This document shows positions 47,125 to 56,084 of a DNA stretch of 64,000 nt, one piece after another. Below the pieces are notes generated by a model. It made no database searches. It had not been told where the DNA came from and worked only from the letters and a program-made list of their open reading frames with translations. Source of the DNA: Roseovarius dicentrarchi (lineage in GTDB: Bacteria > Pseudomonadota > Alphaproteobacteria > Rhodobacterales > Rhodobacteraceae); contig NZ_QNQP01000001.1 in the NCBI RefSeq assembly GCF_003316635.1, forward strand, positions 239,647 to 303,646, written 5' to 3'. The position numbers and the translations under genes were made by a program. How positions within the stretch are numbered: position 1 is the first letter of the stretch; the number at the start of each line of letters is the position of its first letter.

Positions 47125-48161
47125 CAGTGATAGCCGCTTTCGGGGTCGATCTTGCCGCGGAACACCCAGTAGGCGTAGGCGGTATAGGCCAGAATGATCG
47201 GCAGCAGCACCGACGCGCCGACCAGCATGAACACCTGACTGCGCCGGGGGGCCGCAGCCTCCCAAATCGTGACCTCGGTTGGCACGATATAGGGGAACAT
47301 CGACACGCCCAGCCCGACAAAGCACAAGCTGAACAGCGCCAGCGCCAGCACGAAAGGCCGGTATTCGTGCCGGTGGATGGTCAGCGACCGGAACATCAGC
47401 GCCGCAATCGCCAGCACCGCCAGCGCCACGCCACCCGCCAGCCCGATATGCCAGCCGGCGAACCAGCGGCTGTAGTACCCCTCTTGCAAGAACGGGGTCC
47501 AGAGGCTGATGATGCCGATGAACACCAGCGTCGCCACGCCCAGCGGCCATGCACGGGTGCGCATCCGCTCTTGCAACTCGCCGGTTGTCTTCATCACCAG
47601 CCACGTGGCGCCCAGCAGCATGTAACCGGCCATGACCGCCACGCCCACGGTCAGCGAGAACGGCGTCAGCCAATCCCACCAGCCGCCAGAATAGCTGCGC
47701 GCGGCCTTGTCGATGTCAATGCCTTGCAGCAGCGCGCCCAGCGCGATCCCCTGGCACAGCGACGCGATGCCCGACCCGCCGATGAATGCCGCATCCCAGG
47801 CGGCGCGCATGCTGCCCCGCTCGGCCCGCCAGCGAAATTCGAACGCCACACCGCGAAAGATCAGCGCCAGCAGCATCAGGATGATCGGCATATACAGCGC
47901 GGGCAGGATCAGCGCATAGGCCAGCGGAAACGCCGCCATCAGCCCGCCGCCGCCCAGCACCAGCCACGTCTCGTTGCCGTCCCAGACGGGGGCGACGGTG
48001 TTCATCATCACGTCGCGGTCGCCGCGCTTTCGCTCCAGCGCGAACAACATCCCAAGGCCCAGATCGAACCCGTCAAGGATGACGTAGATCAGCACCGCCG
48101 CGGCAATCAGGAACGCCCAGATCACGGTCAGATCGAATGAAAACCCTTCAACCATTGGCAT
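47124..48161 (-). CDS. cydB: Cytochrome bd (cyanide-insensitive type) oxidase subunit II
   Basis: Subunit II of the bd quinol oxidase. A 345-residue protein with eight or nine membrane segments and signatures FLIAAAVLIYVILDGFDLGLG, NTVAPVWDGNETWLVLGGGGLMAAFP and ALIFRGVAFEFRWRAE. It begins just after the cydA stop. Confidence 0.95.
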   Translation of the reverse strand: MPMVEGFSFDLTVIWAFLIAAAVLIYVILDGFDLGLGMLFALERKRGDRDVMMNTVAPVWDGNETWLVLGGGGLMAAFPLAYALILPALYMPIILMLLALIFRGVAFEFRWRAERGSMRAAWDAAFIGGSGIASLCQGIALGALLQGIDIDKAARSYSGGWWDWLTPFSLTVGVAVMAGYMLLGATWLVMKTTGELQERMRTRAWPLGVATLVFIGIISLWTPFLQEGYYSRWFAGWHIGLAGGVALAVLAIAALMFRSLTIHRHEYRPFVLALALFSLCFVGLGVSMFPYIVPTEVTIWEAAAPRRSQVFMLVGASVLLPIILAYTAYAYWVFRGKIDPESGYH

Positions 48162-48164
48162 GGA

Positions 48165-49613
48165 TCATTCCCCCGCTTCTATCGGTGCCGACCGCGGCGG
48201 CTTGTCGTCATGGGCCGCCGCCTTGCCCGCTGTGCGCACCGGGCCCTGGCTGATATCCTTCATCCGCGCCTCGCCGGTGTGGGGCGGCTGGGCCATCAGG
48301 CGCAGCATGTAATAGGTGCCGGCGCCGAATACCGAAAAGTAGATGACGATGAACGCAACCAGCGTCGCGCCCACCGCCGGCGCATCCAGCGGCGCGGCGC
48401 TGTCGGCGGTGCGCAGCAGGCCGTAAACGGTAAAGGGCTGGCGCCCCACCTCGGTCGTGATCCAGCCCGCCAGCACCGCAATCAGGCCCGAGGGCGCCAT
48501 GACCAGCGCCGCGCGGTGCAGCATGGGCGCATGAAACAGCGTGCCGCGCCAGCGCGCCCAGAGCGACCAAAGGCCAATGCCCAGCATCGCAAAGCCCAGC
48601 GCCACCATGATGCGGAAGGCCCAGAACACGATGCCGACAGGCGGCTGATCGGCGTCCGGCACGGTATCCAGCCCGGCCAGCGGCGCGTTCAGATCATGCT
48701 TCAGGATCAGCGAGGACAGCTTGGGGATGCCCAGCGCATAATCCAGCGTCTGCGTTTCGTCATTGGGGATGCCGAACAGGTAAAGCGGCGCGCCGTTCTC
48801 GTGGCTCTCGTAATGGCCCTCCATCGCCATGACCTTGGCCGGTTGATACTCCAGCGTGTTGATGCCGTGCAAATCGCCCAGGAATATCTGCACCGGCGCG
48901 ACGATCGCCGCCATCCACATCGCCATGGAAAACATGGTGCGCGTGGCCGGCGTGACCTCCTCGCTGTGGCGCCGCCGTTTCAGCAGGTGAAACGCCGCAA
49001 CGCCGCCAACGATGAAGGCCGTCGTCAGATAGGCCGCCGTGACCGTGTGCATCAGGCGGTAAGGGAAGGACGGGTTGAATACGATCTGCCAGAAATCCAA
49101 GGGAAGGAACTGCCCGGTCGCGGCGTCAATCTCGAACCCGACGGGGGTGTGCATCCAGCTGTTGACGCTGATGATCCAGAAGGCCGAGAAAAACGTGCCG
49201 AACGCCACCGCAGCGCAGGCCGCCATATGCAGGCCCGGCCCCACCTTGTCGCGGCCAAACAGCATGATGCCAAGAAACCCCGCCTCAAGGAAAAACGCCG
49301 ACAGCACCTCGTAGGCCATCGGCCCGCCGATCACCGGCCCGGCCTTGTCCGAAAACACCGACCAGTTGGTGCCGAACTGGTAGGACATGACGATGCCCGA
49401 CACGACCCCCATGGCAAAGGCCAGCGCGAAAATCTTGACCCAGTAGCGGAACAGATCCAGATAACGCCGCTTTTTCGTCCACAGCCACAGCGCGTTCAGC
49501 ACCGCCAGATAGCTGGCCAGCCCGATGGTGAACGCCGGAAACAGGAAGTGGAACGATACGGTAAATGCGAATTGCAGGCGGGCCAAAAGCACCGCATCGA
49601 AGGAACCGAGCAT
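48165..49613 (-). CDS. cydA: Cytochrome bd (cyanide-insensitive type) oxidase subunit I
   Basis: Subunit I, which binds the hemes and oxidises quinol. In 482 residues: LQFAFTVSFHFLFPAFTIGLA with the heme-ligand histidine, MSYQFGTNWSVFSDKAGPVIGGPM, EAGFLGIMLFG, NSWMHTPVGFEI and, near the C-terminus, GWITTEVGRQPFTVYGLLRT. The Q-loop looks short, as in CIO-type enzymes. The start is at 49611-49613 (MLGSFDAVLLARLQF); an upstream 44-codon extension has no family match. It is divergent from the Crp/Fnr gene. Confidence 0.95.
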   Translation of the reverse strand: MLGSFDAVLLARLQFAFTVSFHFLFPAFTIGLASYLAVLNALWLWTKKRRYLDLFRYWVKIFALAFAMGVVSGIVMSYQFGTNWSVFSDKAGPVIGGPMAYEVLSAFFLEAGFLGIMLFGRDKVGPGLHMAACAAVAFGTFFSAFWIISVNSWMHTPVGFEIDAATGQFLPLDFWQIVFNPSFPYRLMHTVTAAYLTTAFIVGGVAAFHLLKRRRHSEEVTPATRTMFSMAMWMAAIVAPVQIFLGDLHGINTLEYQPAKVMAMEGHYESHENGAPLYLFGIPNDETQTLDYALGIPKLSSLILKHDLNAPLAGLDTVPDADQPPVGIVFWAFRIMVALGFAMLGIGLWSLWARWRGTLFHAPMLHRAALVMAPSGLIAVLAGWITTEVGRQPFTVYGLLRTADSAAPLDAPAVGATLVAFIVIYFSVFGAGTYYMLRLMAQPPHTGEARMKDISQGPVRTAGKAAAHDDKPPRSAPIEAGE

Positions 49614-49661
49614 GACAAACCTCGCTCTTTGCTGCAGGTGAGGTAACGCAGCCAGCCCCTT

Positions 49662-49694
49662 AAGGCAAATGATCCGCCTTGCGTGAAATGTCAC
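49662..49694. promoter_or_regulatory. Two inverted repeats between cydA and the Crp/Fnr gene
   Basis: AAGGC-N9-GCCTT at 49662-49680 and GTGA-AATG-TCAC at 49683-49694 sit side by side in the divergent promoter region. GTGA/TCAC arms fit the Crp-type recognition helix (R-E-x-x-x-R) of the neighbouring regulator, although the 4-base spacer is shorter than the 6 of E. coli CRP sites. It may control both directions. Confidence 0.5.
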
Positions 49695-49768
49695 ACCCCC
49701 GCTTTGCAATGCTGCTGCGGACTGACTAAACTCGCACAATCGCACCCGATTTTCAGGATCTCCGCAGC

Positions 49769-50482
49769 ATGAGCAACGACACCCCCCGCCCCGGCGCAGC
49801 AGAGCATCCGGCCGGGGCGCCCGAGGTCTGGATCGACCGATTTGCCGGCCTGTCCCGGCTCAAGGGGCAGGTCCGGCAAACGCTGCTGGCGCGCAGCACC
49901 ATCATTGCCGCGCCGCGCGGCACGGTGGTATTCGGCCCCGGCAAGTCACCGGAAAACATGCTGTTTTTGCTGGATGGATCGGTGCGGGTGCAGCAAACCT
50001 CCGAAGGCGGGCGCGAAATTGTCCTCTACCGCATCCATGCCGGGGAAAGCTGCGTTTTGACCACGGCCTGCCTGCTGGCCTATGACGATTACGCCGCCGA
50101 AGGCATCGCCGAAACGGACATCCGCGCCGCCGCCCTGCCCCGGAGCGTGTTTGACGATCTGGTCGCAACATCGCCCGAATTTCGCAATTTCGTGTTCTTC
50201 GCCTTCTCCAAGCGCATTACCGATCTGTTCCTGATGATCGACGAGGTGGCGTTTCAGCGCATCGACGTGCGGCTGGCGCAGAAACTGCACGAGCTGGCCC
50301 AAGGCGGGCCAGAGGTGCAGACAACGCATCAGCAGCTGGCGGCCGAGCTGGGCAGCGCGCGCGAGGTCATCTCGCGTCAGTTGCAGGAATTCCAGCGCCG
50401 CGGCTGGATTGCCCAGACGCGCGGCACCATCGCGCTGACCGATGCGGGGGCGCTGGCCGAACTGGCACAGCACCGCAGCTGA
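49769..50482 (+). CDS. Crp/Fnr family transcriptional regulator
   Basis: A 237-residue regulator with an N-terminal cyclic-nucleotide-binding-like beta barrel and a C-terminal HTH (QQLAAELGSAREVISRQLQEF). The helix shows R-E...S-R, the residues that read GTGA-type half sites in CRP. There is no N-terminal cysteine cluster, so it is not an oxygen-sensing Fnr; two cysteines in ESCVLTTACLLAY, between barrel strands, could sense thiols or sulfane sulfur (inference). It stands between cydAB and the sulfide operon. Confidence 0.88.
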   Translation: MSNDTPRPGAAEHPAGAPEVWIDRFAGLSRLKGQVRQTLLARSTIIAAPRGTVVFGPGKSPENMLFLLDGSVRVQQTSEGGREIVLYRIHAGESCVLTTACLLAYDDYAAEGIAETDIRAAALPRSVFDDLVATSPEFRNFVFFAFSKRITDLFLMIDEVAFQRIDVRLAQKLHELAQGGPEVQTTHQQLAAELGSAREVISRQLQEFQRRGWIAQTRGTIALTDAGALAELAQHRS

Positions 50483-50506
50483 CGGGCCGGGGCTGCGCGG
50501 GCTGTG

Positions 50507-50519
50507 TGACAAAGTCACT
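50507..50519. promoter_or_regulatory. GTGAC-AAA-GTCAC palindrome upstream of the sulfide operon
   Basis: A perfect inverted repeat lies between the Crp/Fnr stop and the DUF2892 gene. A TATAGA -10-like hexamer at 50542-50547 would put transcription start near 50554 and the palindrome centre near -41, the classic position for activation by Crp/Fnr proteins. Spacing between GTGA and TCAC is 5 bases. Confidence 0.55.
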
Positions 50520-50576
50520 GACCCCGCCCCCCGCGCGGCGGTATAGATTGGTCAAACCATTTGGAAAGGCCCCGCC

Positions 50577-50789
50577 ATGACACCGAATATCGGACCCACC
50601 GACCGCATTTTTCGCATCGTTTTCGGCCTGCTGCTGATTGCGCTGCCATTTATCAGCGGCTTTGCCCTGTTTGACGCAACATGGGCCACGGCCGCATCTG
50701 TCATCATCGGCATCGTGCTGCTGGCCACCGCCGCCATGCGGTTCTGCGCGCTCTACACCCTATTTGGGATTCGCACCTGCAGCCGCTGA
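50577..50789 (+). CDS. DUF2892 small membrane protein (YgaP membrane-domain type)
   Basis: A 70-residue protein with two membrane helices. MTPNIGPTDRIFRIVFGLLLI and FCALYTLFGIRTC are typical of DUF2892, the domain that anchors the rhodanese YgaP; a cysteine pair lies near the C-terminus. It is the first gene of the sulfide operon and fits a role in handling sulfane sulfur at the membrane (inference). Confidence 0.88.
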   Translation: MTPNIGPTDRIFRIVFGLLLIALPFISGFALFDATWATAASVIIGIVLLATAAMRFCALYTLFGIRTCSR

Positions 50790-50816
50790 CCCCACCTGCC
50801 CCCTCGGAGGACATAC

Positions 50817-51698
50817 ATGAGCTATCCCATCGACATGTCGATCACACCGGACGTTTCGGCGCATTTTGACGCGGCAACCAATACCATCAGCTATATCGCC
50901 CGCGATCCGGCCAGCAATCACTGCGCCATCATCGACAGCGTGATGGACATCGACTATGCCGCCGGCCGGATCACCCATGACCACGCCGATGCGCTGATAG
51001 CCGAGATCGAATCGCGCGGGCTGGTTCTGGACTGGATCATCGAGACGCATGTGCATGCTGACCACCTCAGCGCCGCGCCCTATATCCAGCAGCGGCTGGG
51101 CGGCAAGATCGGCGTTGGCGACCAGATCATGGTCGTGCAGGACACGTTCGGCAAAGTCTTTAACGAAGGCACCGAATTCCAGCGCGACGGCAGCCAATTC
51201 GATGCCTTGTTCGAGGATGGCGATACCTACAAGGTCGGGGAAATGGACTGCAGGGCGATCTACACCCCCGGCCACACGCCCGCCTGCATGGTGCATGTGA
51301 TGGGCAACACCGCCTTTGTCGGGGATACGCTGTTCATGCCCGACGGCGGCTCGGCCCGTGCCGATTTTCCGGGCGGCGACGCCGGCACATTGTACGACAG
51401 TATTCAAAAGGTGCTGGCCCTGCCGGACGACATGCGCCTGTTCATGTGCCACGATTACGGCCCGAATGGCCGCGCCATCGCGTGGGAGACGACCGTGGCC
51501 GAGCAGAAGGCGCACAACATCCATGTCGGCGGCGGCAAGTCGCGCGAGGAGTTCGTGCGCTTTCGCAACGAACGCGACGCGACCCTGGCCATGCCGCGCC
51601 TGATCATCCCGTCGCTTCAGGTCAATATGCGCGCAGGCCACGTGCCCGCCGACAAGGACGGCAACCCGATGCTCAAGGTGCCGATCAACACGCTGTAA
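50817..51698 (+). CDS. ETHE1-like persulfide dioxygenase (MBL fold)
   Basis: Predicted to oxidise glutathione persulfide to sulfite. A 293-residue metallo-beta-lactamase-fold protein with ETHVHADHLSAAPYI, TPGHTPACMVHVMG, FVGDTLFMPDGGSARADFPGG and FMCHDYGPNG, matching the single-iron ligands of ETHE1-type enzymes and the conserved ARADF. No rhodanese domain is attached. GGAGG precedes the ATG. The adjacent SQOR-like gene would produce its substrate. Confidence 0.85.
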   Translation: MSYPIDMSITPDVSAHFDAATNTISYIARDPASNHCAIIDSVMDIDYAAGRITHDHADALIAEIESRGLVLDWIIETHVHADHLSAAPYIQQRLGGKIGVGDQIMVVQDTFGKVFNEGTEFQRDGSQFDALFEDGDTYKVGEMDCRAIYTPGHTPACMVHVMGNTAFVGDTLFMPDGGSARADFPGGDAGTLYDSIQKVLALPDDMRLFMCHDYGPNGRAIAWETTVAEQKAHNIHVGGGKSREEFVRFRNERDATLAMPRLIIPSLQVNMRAGHVPADKDGNPMLKVPINTL

Positions 51699-51720
51699 TG
51701 ACCGCCGCAAGGGAATTTCC

Positions 51721-53400
51721 ATGACGTTAGAGACCAAGACGATTTCGGCGCAGCTTTCGGTCGCGCCCCAAATTACGGCGGCCGATATCCCCGCGCTGAA
51801 ACAGCAGGGCTATCGTTCGATCATCTGCAACCGGCCCGACGGCGAAGGCGCCGATCAGCCCAGCTTTGGCGAGATCGAGCAGGCGGCGAAATCCGCCGGG
51901 CTTGAGGCGCGCTATATCCCCATCACCCACGGGCTGGTCAGCGAGGGCGACGCCGATACCTTTGGCGCGGCGCTGGCCGAATTGCCCGGCCCGGTGCTGG
52001 CTTATTGCCGATCCGGCACGCGGTCGGCAACGCTGTGGTCATTGGCGCAGGCGGGTAGCAAGACGGTCCCCGACATTCTGGCCGCCACCCAACGCGCGGG
52101 CTACGACATGAGCGGCGTGGTCCGCCGCATCGCCAATGGCGGCAAGACGCCGACAGATGCGCCCGATGCCAGCCATGATATCGTGATCGTCGGCGCCGGC
52201 GCCGCCGGTATTGCCGTGGCCGCCAGCCTGCATTCACGCGATGCCGCGCTGGATATTGCCATTATCGACCCGGCGGATGTGCATTATTACCAACCCGGCT
52301 GGACCATGGTAGGCGGCGGCATTTTCGACGCCAGCCAGACCGCCAAGACGATGGCCAGCCTGATCCCGAAAGGCGTCACTTGGATCAAATCCGCCGTCGC
52401 CGCGTTCGAGCCGCAGCAAAATGCAATCATCCTCGATGGCTGCCGCGTGGTGAAATACACCCGGCTGATCGTCTGCCCCGGCCTCAAGCTGGACTGGGGC
52501 AAGGTCGATGGCCTGATCGACACGCTGGGCAAGAATGGCGTGACGTCGAATTACCGCTATGATCTGGCGCCTTACACCTGGAAGCTGGTCCAGAACATGA
52601 GCAGCGGCCGCGCCATATTCACCCAGCCGCCCATGCCGATCAAATGCGCCGGCGCACCGCAAAAGGCGATGTACCTGTCCTGCGATGCGTGGCTGCGTCG
52701 CGGCGTGCTGAAGGATATCAATGTTCAGTTCAACAATGCCGGCGCGGTGCTGTTCGGGGTCAAGGAGTACGTGCCTGCCCTGATGGACTATGTCGAGAAA
52801 TACAAGGCGCAGTTGAACTTTCATCACAACCTGATCTCGGTCGATGGCGCCGCGAAAACAGCCGTTTTCGAGGTCAAGGAGCCTGACGCGGAGGCAAGGC
52901 GGGTCGAGATGGAATTTGACCTGATGCATGTCTGCCCGCCGCAGACAGCGCCCGATTTCATCCGCGTCTCGCCCCTGGCCGATGCGGCGGGCTGGATCGA
53001 CGTTGACCAGTCCACCCTGCGGCACAAAACCTACGACAACATCTGGTCACTGGGCGATGTGATGAATGCCCCGAACGCCAAAACCGCCGCCGCCGCGCGC
53101 GTGCAGGCGCCCACCGTGGCCGAGAATGTGATCGCCGATATCAGCGGCAAATCGGCGGTGGCGCTTTATAACGGCTATGGCTCCTGCCCGCTGACGGTGG
53201 AGCGGGGCAAGATCGTACTGGCCGAATTCGGCTATGGGGGCAAGCTGCTGCCCAGCCTGCCGGGCGCGCTGATTGACGGAACCAAACCATCCCGCGCCGC
53301 GTGGTTCCTGAAGGAACGGATGCTGCCGCCGATCTACTGGAAGGCGATGCTGCGCGGGCGTGAATGGCTGGCATCGCCGGAACATCCGGATCTGCCCTAG
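51721..53400 (+). CDS. Fusion: tyrosine-phosphatase-like/sulfurtransferase (TIGR01244) domain plus SQOR-like sulfide:quinone oxidoreductase
   Basis: Two-domain protein of 559 residues. Residues 1-110 form a TIGR01244/DUF442 domain with the Cys-loop AYCRSGTRSATLW, which in related proteins may carry sulfur. Residues from about 150 form an FAD oxidoreductase: VIVGAGAAGIAVAASLHS, YYQPGWTMVGGG, and the cysteine motifs PIKCAGAPQKAMYLSCDAW and SCPLTVERGKIVLAEFGYGG, which match human SQOR. It would oxidise sulfide to a persulfide and pass electrons to quinone. This fused form is common in alphaproteobacteria. Confidence 0.9.
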   Translation: MTLETKTISAQLSVAPQITAADIPALKQQGYRSIICNRPDGEGADQPSFGEIEQAAKSAGLEARYIPITHGLVSEGDADTFGAALAELPGPVLAYCRSGTRSATLWSLAQAGSKTVPDILAATQRAGYDMSGVVRRIANGGKTPTDAPDASHDIVIVGAGAAGIAVAASLHSRDAALDIAIIDPADVHYYQPGWTMVGGGIFDASQTAKTMASLIPKGVTWIKSAVAAFEPQQNAIILDGCRVVKYTRLIVCPGLKLDWGKVDGLIDTLGKNGVTSNYRYDLAPYTWKLVQNMSSGRAIFTQPPMPIKCAGAPQKAMYLSCDAWLRRGVLKDINVQFNNAGAVLFGVKEYVPALMDYVEKYKAQLNFHHNLISVDGAAKTAVFEVKEPDAEARRVEMEFDLMHVCPPQTAPDFIRVSPLADAAGWIDVDQSTLRHKTYDNIWSLGDVMNAPNAKTAAAARVQAPTVAENVIADISGKSAVALYNGYGSCPLTVERGKIVLAEFGYGGKLLPSLPGALIDGTKPSRAAWFLKERMLPPIYWKAMLRGREWLASPEHPDLP

Positions 53401-53472
53401 GCCGCGCCAGCCTGATCTGAAACGCGCCGTGCGGCCACCGCCGCCGGCGCCATTTTTGCCTGAGATTGACAC

Positions 53473-55215
53473 ATGCACGCCATCGCCCGCTATTTCCCGA
53501 TCCTGACATGGGGCCGCGCCTATGACCGCGCCGCCCTGTCGGATGATCTGATCGCCGCCGTGATCGTGACGATCATGCTGGTGCCGCAATCGCTGGCCTA
53601 TGCGCTGCTGGCCGGGATGCCGCCCGAGGCGGGGCTTTATGCCTCGATCGCGCCGATCCTGCTCTATGCGGTGTTCGGGACCAGCAATGCGCTGGCCGTC
53701 GGGCCGGTTGCGGTGGTGTCGCTGATGACCGCCGCCGCACTGGGCGAGGTCGCCAGTCAGGGCAGCATGGGCTATGCCGCCGCCGCGCTGACGCTGGCGG
53801 CACTGTCGGGCGTGATATTGCTGGCGATGGGGGTCTTCCGGCTGGGATTTCTGGCCAATTTCCTGTCGCATCCGGTCATTGCCGGGTTCATCACCGCCTC
53901 GGCCATCATCATCGCCCTTGGCCAGCTGCGCCATATCCTCGGCATTGCGGGCGGCGGCGATACGCTGATTGAACTGGCACAGAGCCTGGCGCTGAACCTG
54001 CACCAGATAAACATCCCCACGCTGGTCCTGGGCGCATCTGCCACGGCCTTCCTGTTCTGGGTGCGCCGGGGGCTGAAGCCCGCCCTGCGCCGCGTCGGAC
54101 TTGGCCCGCGCATGGCCGATGTCGCGGCCAAGGCGGGGCCGGTGGCGGCTGTGGTCGCGACAACTCTGGCGGTCTGGGGGCTGGATCTGGGCGCACGGGG
54201 CGTGGCCATTGTCGGCACTGTCCCGCAGGCGCTGCCGCCGCTGACCATGCCGGATCTGTCACCGGATCTGATCGGCCAGCTGCTGCTGCCGGCGCTGCTG
54301 ATCTCGGTCATCGGCTTTGTCGAATCCATTTCCGTGGCGCAGACGCTGGCCGCGAAAAAGCGCGAACGCGTCAGCCCAAATCAAGAACTTATCGGGCTGG
54401 GTGCGGCCAACATGGGCGCGGCTTTTACCGGCGGTTTCCCGGTAACGGGCGGCTTTTCCCGGTCGGTGGTGAATTTCGACGCAGGCGCGCGCACCCCTGC
54501 CGCAGGCGCGTTCACCGCCGCCGGGCTGGCCATTGCCGCGCTGGCGCTGACACCGCTGATCTACTACCTGCCAAAGGCGACGCTGGCGGCGACCATCATC
54601 GTCGCGGTCCTCGGCCTGGTCGATTTCGGCATCCTGCGCCGCAGCTGGACCTATTCCAAGCCCGATTTCATCGCCGTCGCCACCACGATCGCCGTCACAC
54701 TTGCCTTGGGCGTTGAGCTGGGCGTGACCAGCGGCGTGGTGATTTCCGTGCTGCTCTACCTGTTCAAAACCTCGCGCCCGCATATTGCCGAAGTAGGCCG
54801 GATTGCCGGGACCGAGCATTTTCGCAACATCCACCGCCATGACGTGCTGACCGATCCGGCCATCGTCACCCTGCGCATTGACGAAAGCCTGTATTTCGCC
54901 AACGCCCGGTTTCTGGAGGATCACATTCTGGACCGCGTCACCCGCGACAAGGCCGTGCGGCATGTCATCCTGCAATGCTCGGCCATAAACGAGATTGACC
55001 TCAGCGCGCTGGAATCGCTTGAGGCTATCAACCAGCGGCTGAGCGGGATGGGCGTCGCGCTGCACCTGTCCGAGGTCAAGGGCCCGGTCATGGACCGGCT
55101 GAAGCGCGCGCGTTTTCTGAACGAAATGACCGGTTCCGTGTTTCTGTCCCAACATGGCGCCATCGCCGAACTGACCGGCGCGCCGTACACTGACACCACA
55201 AAGGGAGGCATTTGA
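53473..55215 (+). CDS. SulP family anion transporter with STAS domain
   Basis: A 580-residue sulfate-permease-family protein. About ten or more membrane segments include VPQSLAYALLAGMPPEAGLYASIAPILLYAVFGTS and GGFPVTGGFSRSVVNFDAGARTP, followed by a cytoplasmic STAS domain from about residue 440 (VTLRIDESLYFANARFLED, LQCSAINEIDLSALESLEAI). In this operon export of sulfite/sulfate or uptake of a related anion is likely; direction is not certain. Confidence 0.92.
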   Translation: MHAIARYFPILTWGRAYDRAALSDDLIAAVIVTIMLVPQSLAYALLAGMPPEAGLYASIAPILLYAVFGTSNALAVGPVAVVSLMTAAALGEVASQGSMGYAAAALTLAALSGVILLAMGVFRLGFLANFLSHPVIAGFITASAIIIALGQLRHILGIAGGGDTLIELAQSLALNLHQINIPTLVLGASATAFLFWVRRGLKPALRRVGLGPRMADVAAKAGPVAAVVATTLAVWGLDLGARGVAIVGTVPQALPPLTMPDLSPDLIGQLLLPALLISVIGFVESISVAQTLAAKKRERVSPNQELIGLGAANMGAAFTGGFPVTGGFSRSVVNFDAGARTPAAGAFTAAGLAIAALALTPLIYYLPKATLAATIIVAVLGLVDFGILRRSWTYSKPDFIAVATTIAVTLALGVELGVTSGVVISVLLYLFKTSRPHIAEVGRIAGTEHFRNIHRHDVLTDPAIVTLRIDESLYFANARFLEDHILDRVTRDKAVRHVILQCSAINEIDLSALESLEAINQRLSGMGVALHLSEVKGPVMDRLKRARFLNEMTGSVFLSQHGAIAELTGAPYTDTTKGGI

Positions 55216-55216
55216 C

Positions 55217-55657
55217 ATGCTGCCAATCACACCAACCGATTTCACGCCATGGGCGTCGCTGGGGGGCGGTATCCTGATCGGCCTTTCGGCGGTCATGGTC
55301 ATGGCCCTGTTTGGCCGCATCGCCGGCATTGTCGGCATCACCGCGGGCGCGGCCACCGCAGGCGACCGGGGCTGGCGCATCGCCTTTATCGGCGGGCTGA
55401 TCGCGGCGCCGCTGCTGTGGCTGGTCGCAACAGGCGCGATGCCGCAGCAGACGGTCAGCAGCAACCTGCCCGCCATGGCCATTGCCGGGCTGATGGTCGG
55501 CGCCGGCACCGCGCTGGGATCGGGCTGTACGTCGGGGCATGGGGTGTGCGGACTGGCGCGCCTGTCGGGCCGGTCGCTGGCGGCTGTCATCACATTCATG
55601 ATTTTTGCGGCAGGCACGGTGTTCGTGCTGCGCCATGTCATCGGGGGGGCAGTGTGA
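55217..55657 (+). CDS. YeeE/YedE family permease subunit
   Basis: A 146-residue membrane protein with the conserved cysteine motif GSGCTSGHGVCGLARLSGRS of YeeE/YedE proteins, whose larger homologues import thiosulfate. It starts 1 base after the SulP stop and overlaps the next subunit (TGATG), so the two half-size proteins probably act together. Confidence 0.9.
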   Translation: MLPITPTDFTPWASLGGGILIGLSAVMVMALFGRIAGIVGITAGAATAGDRGWRIAFIGGLIAAPLLWLVATGAMPQQTVSSNLPAMAIAGLMVGAGTALGSGCTSGHGVCGLARLSGRSLAAVITFMIFAAGTVFVLRHVIGGAV

Positions 55658-56076
55658 TGCGGATCGTTTTCGGCTTCCTGTCGGGGCTTGTCTTTGGCAT
55701 CGGCCTGATCATCTCGGGCATGGCCAATCCGGCCAAAGTCCTGAATTTCCTCGATATATTCGGGGCATGGGATCCCAGCCTGGCGTTCGTGATGGGCGGC
55801 GCGATGCTGACGGCATTTGTCGGGTTCCGGCTGGCATGGAAGCAAAGCGCGCCAGTCCTGCTGCCCAAGTTCGACCTGCCCACCGCCAGCGATATCGACG
55901 GCAAGCTGCTGACCGGCGCAGCGGTTTTCGGCATCGGTTGGGGCATCGGCGGCTTTTGCCCCGGACCGGCCTGGACCGCGCTGACCATGGCGGCGCCCGG
56001 CACGCTGGTATTCGTGCCGATGATGCTGCTCGGCGTCGTGCTGGGCCGCTATCTGAAATCCAACACCTTCGCATAA
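55657..56076 (+). CDS. YeeE/YedE family permease subunit (DUF6691 type)
   Basis: A 139-residue membrane protein with FLSGLVFGIGLIISGMANPAKVLNFLDIFG, FGIGWGIGGFCPGPAW carrying the conserved cysteine, and about four membrane segments. It complements the preceding half. Paired subunits like this accompany persulfide dioxygenases and SQR in many proteobacteria. Confidence 0.9.
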   Translation: MRIVFGFLSGLVFGIGLIISGMANPAKVLNFLDIFGAWDPSLAFVMGGAMLTAFVGFRLAWKQSAPVLLPKFDLPTASDIDGKLLTGAAVFGIGWGIGGFCPGPAWTALTMAAPGTLVFVPMMLLGVVLGRYLKSNTFA

Positions 56077-56084
56077 AGGAGCGT

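Noticed and set aside
44666..47320. An 884-codon minus-strand open frame opposite moeA
   Set aside because: It is the shadow of moeA and mobB. The peptide is Arg/Gly/Ala-rich without motifs and overlaps the well-supported cydB end.
49769..50482. Oxygen-sensing Fnr
   Set aside because: The N-terminal cysteine cluster needed for a 4Fe-4S centre is missing, so the gene is called only Crp/Fnr family.
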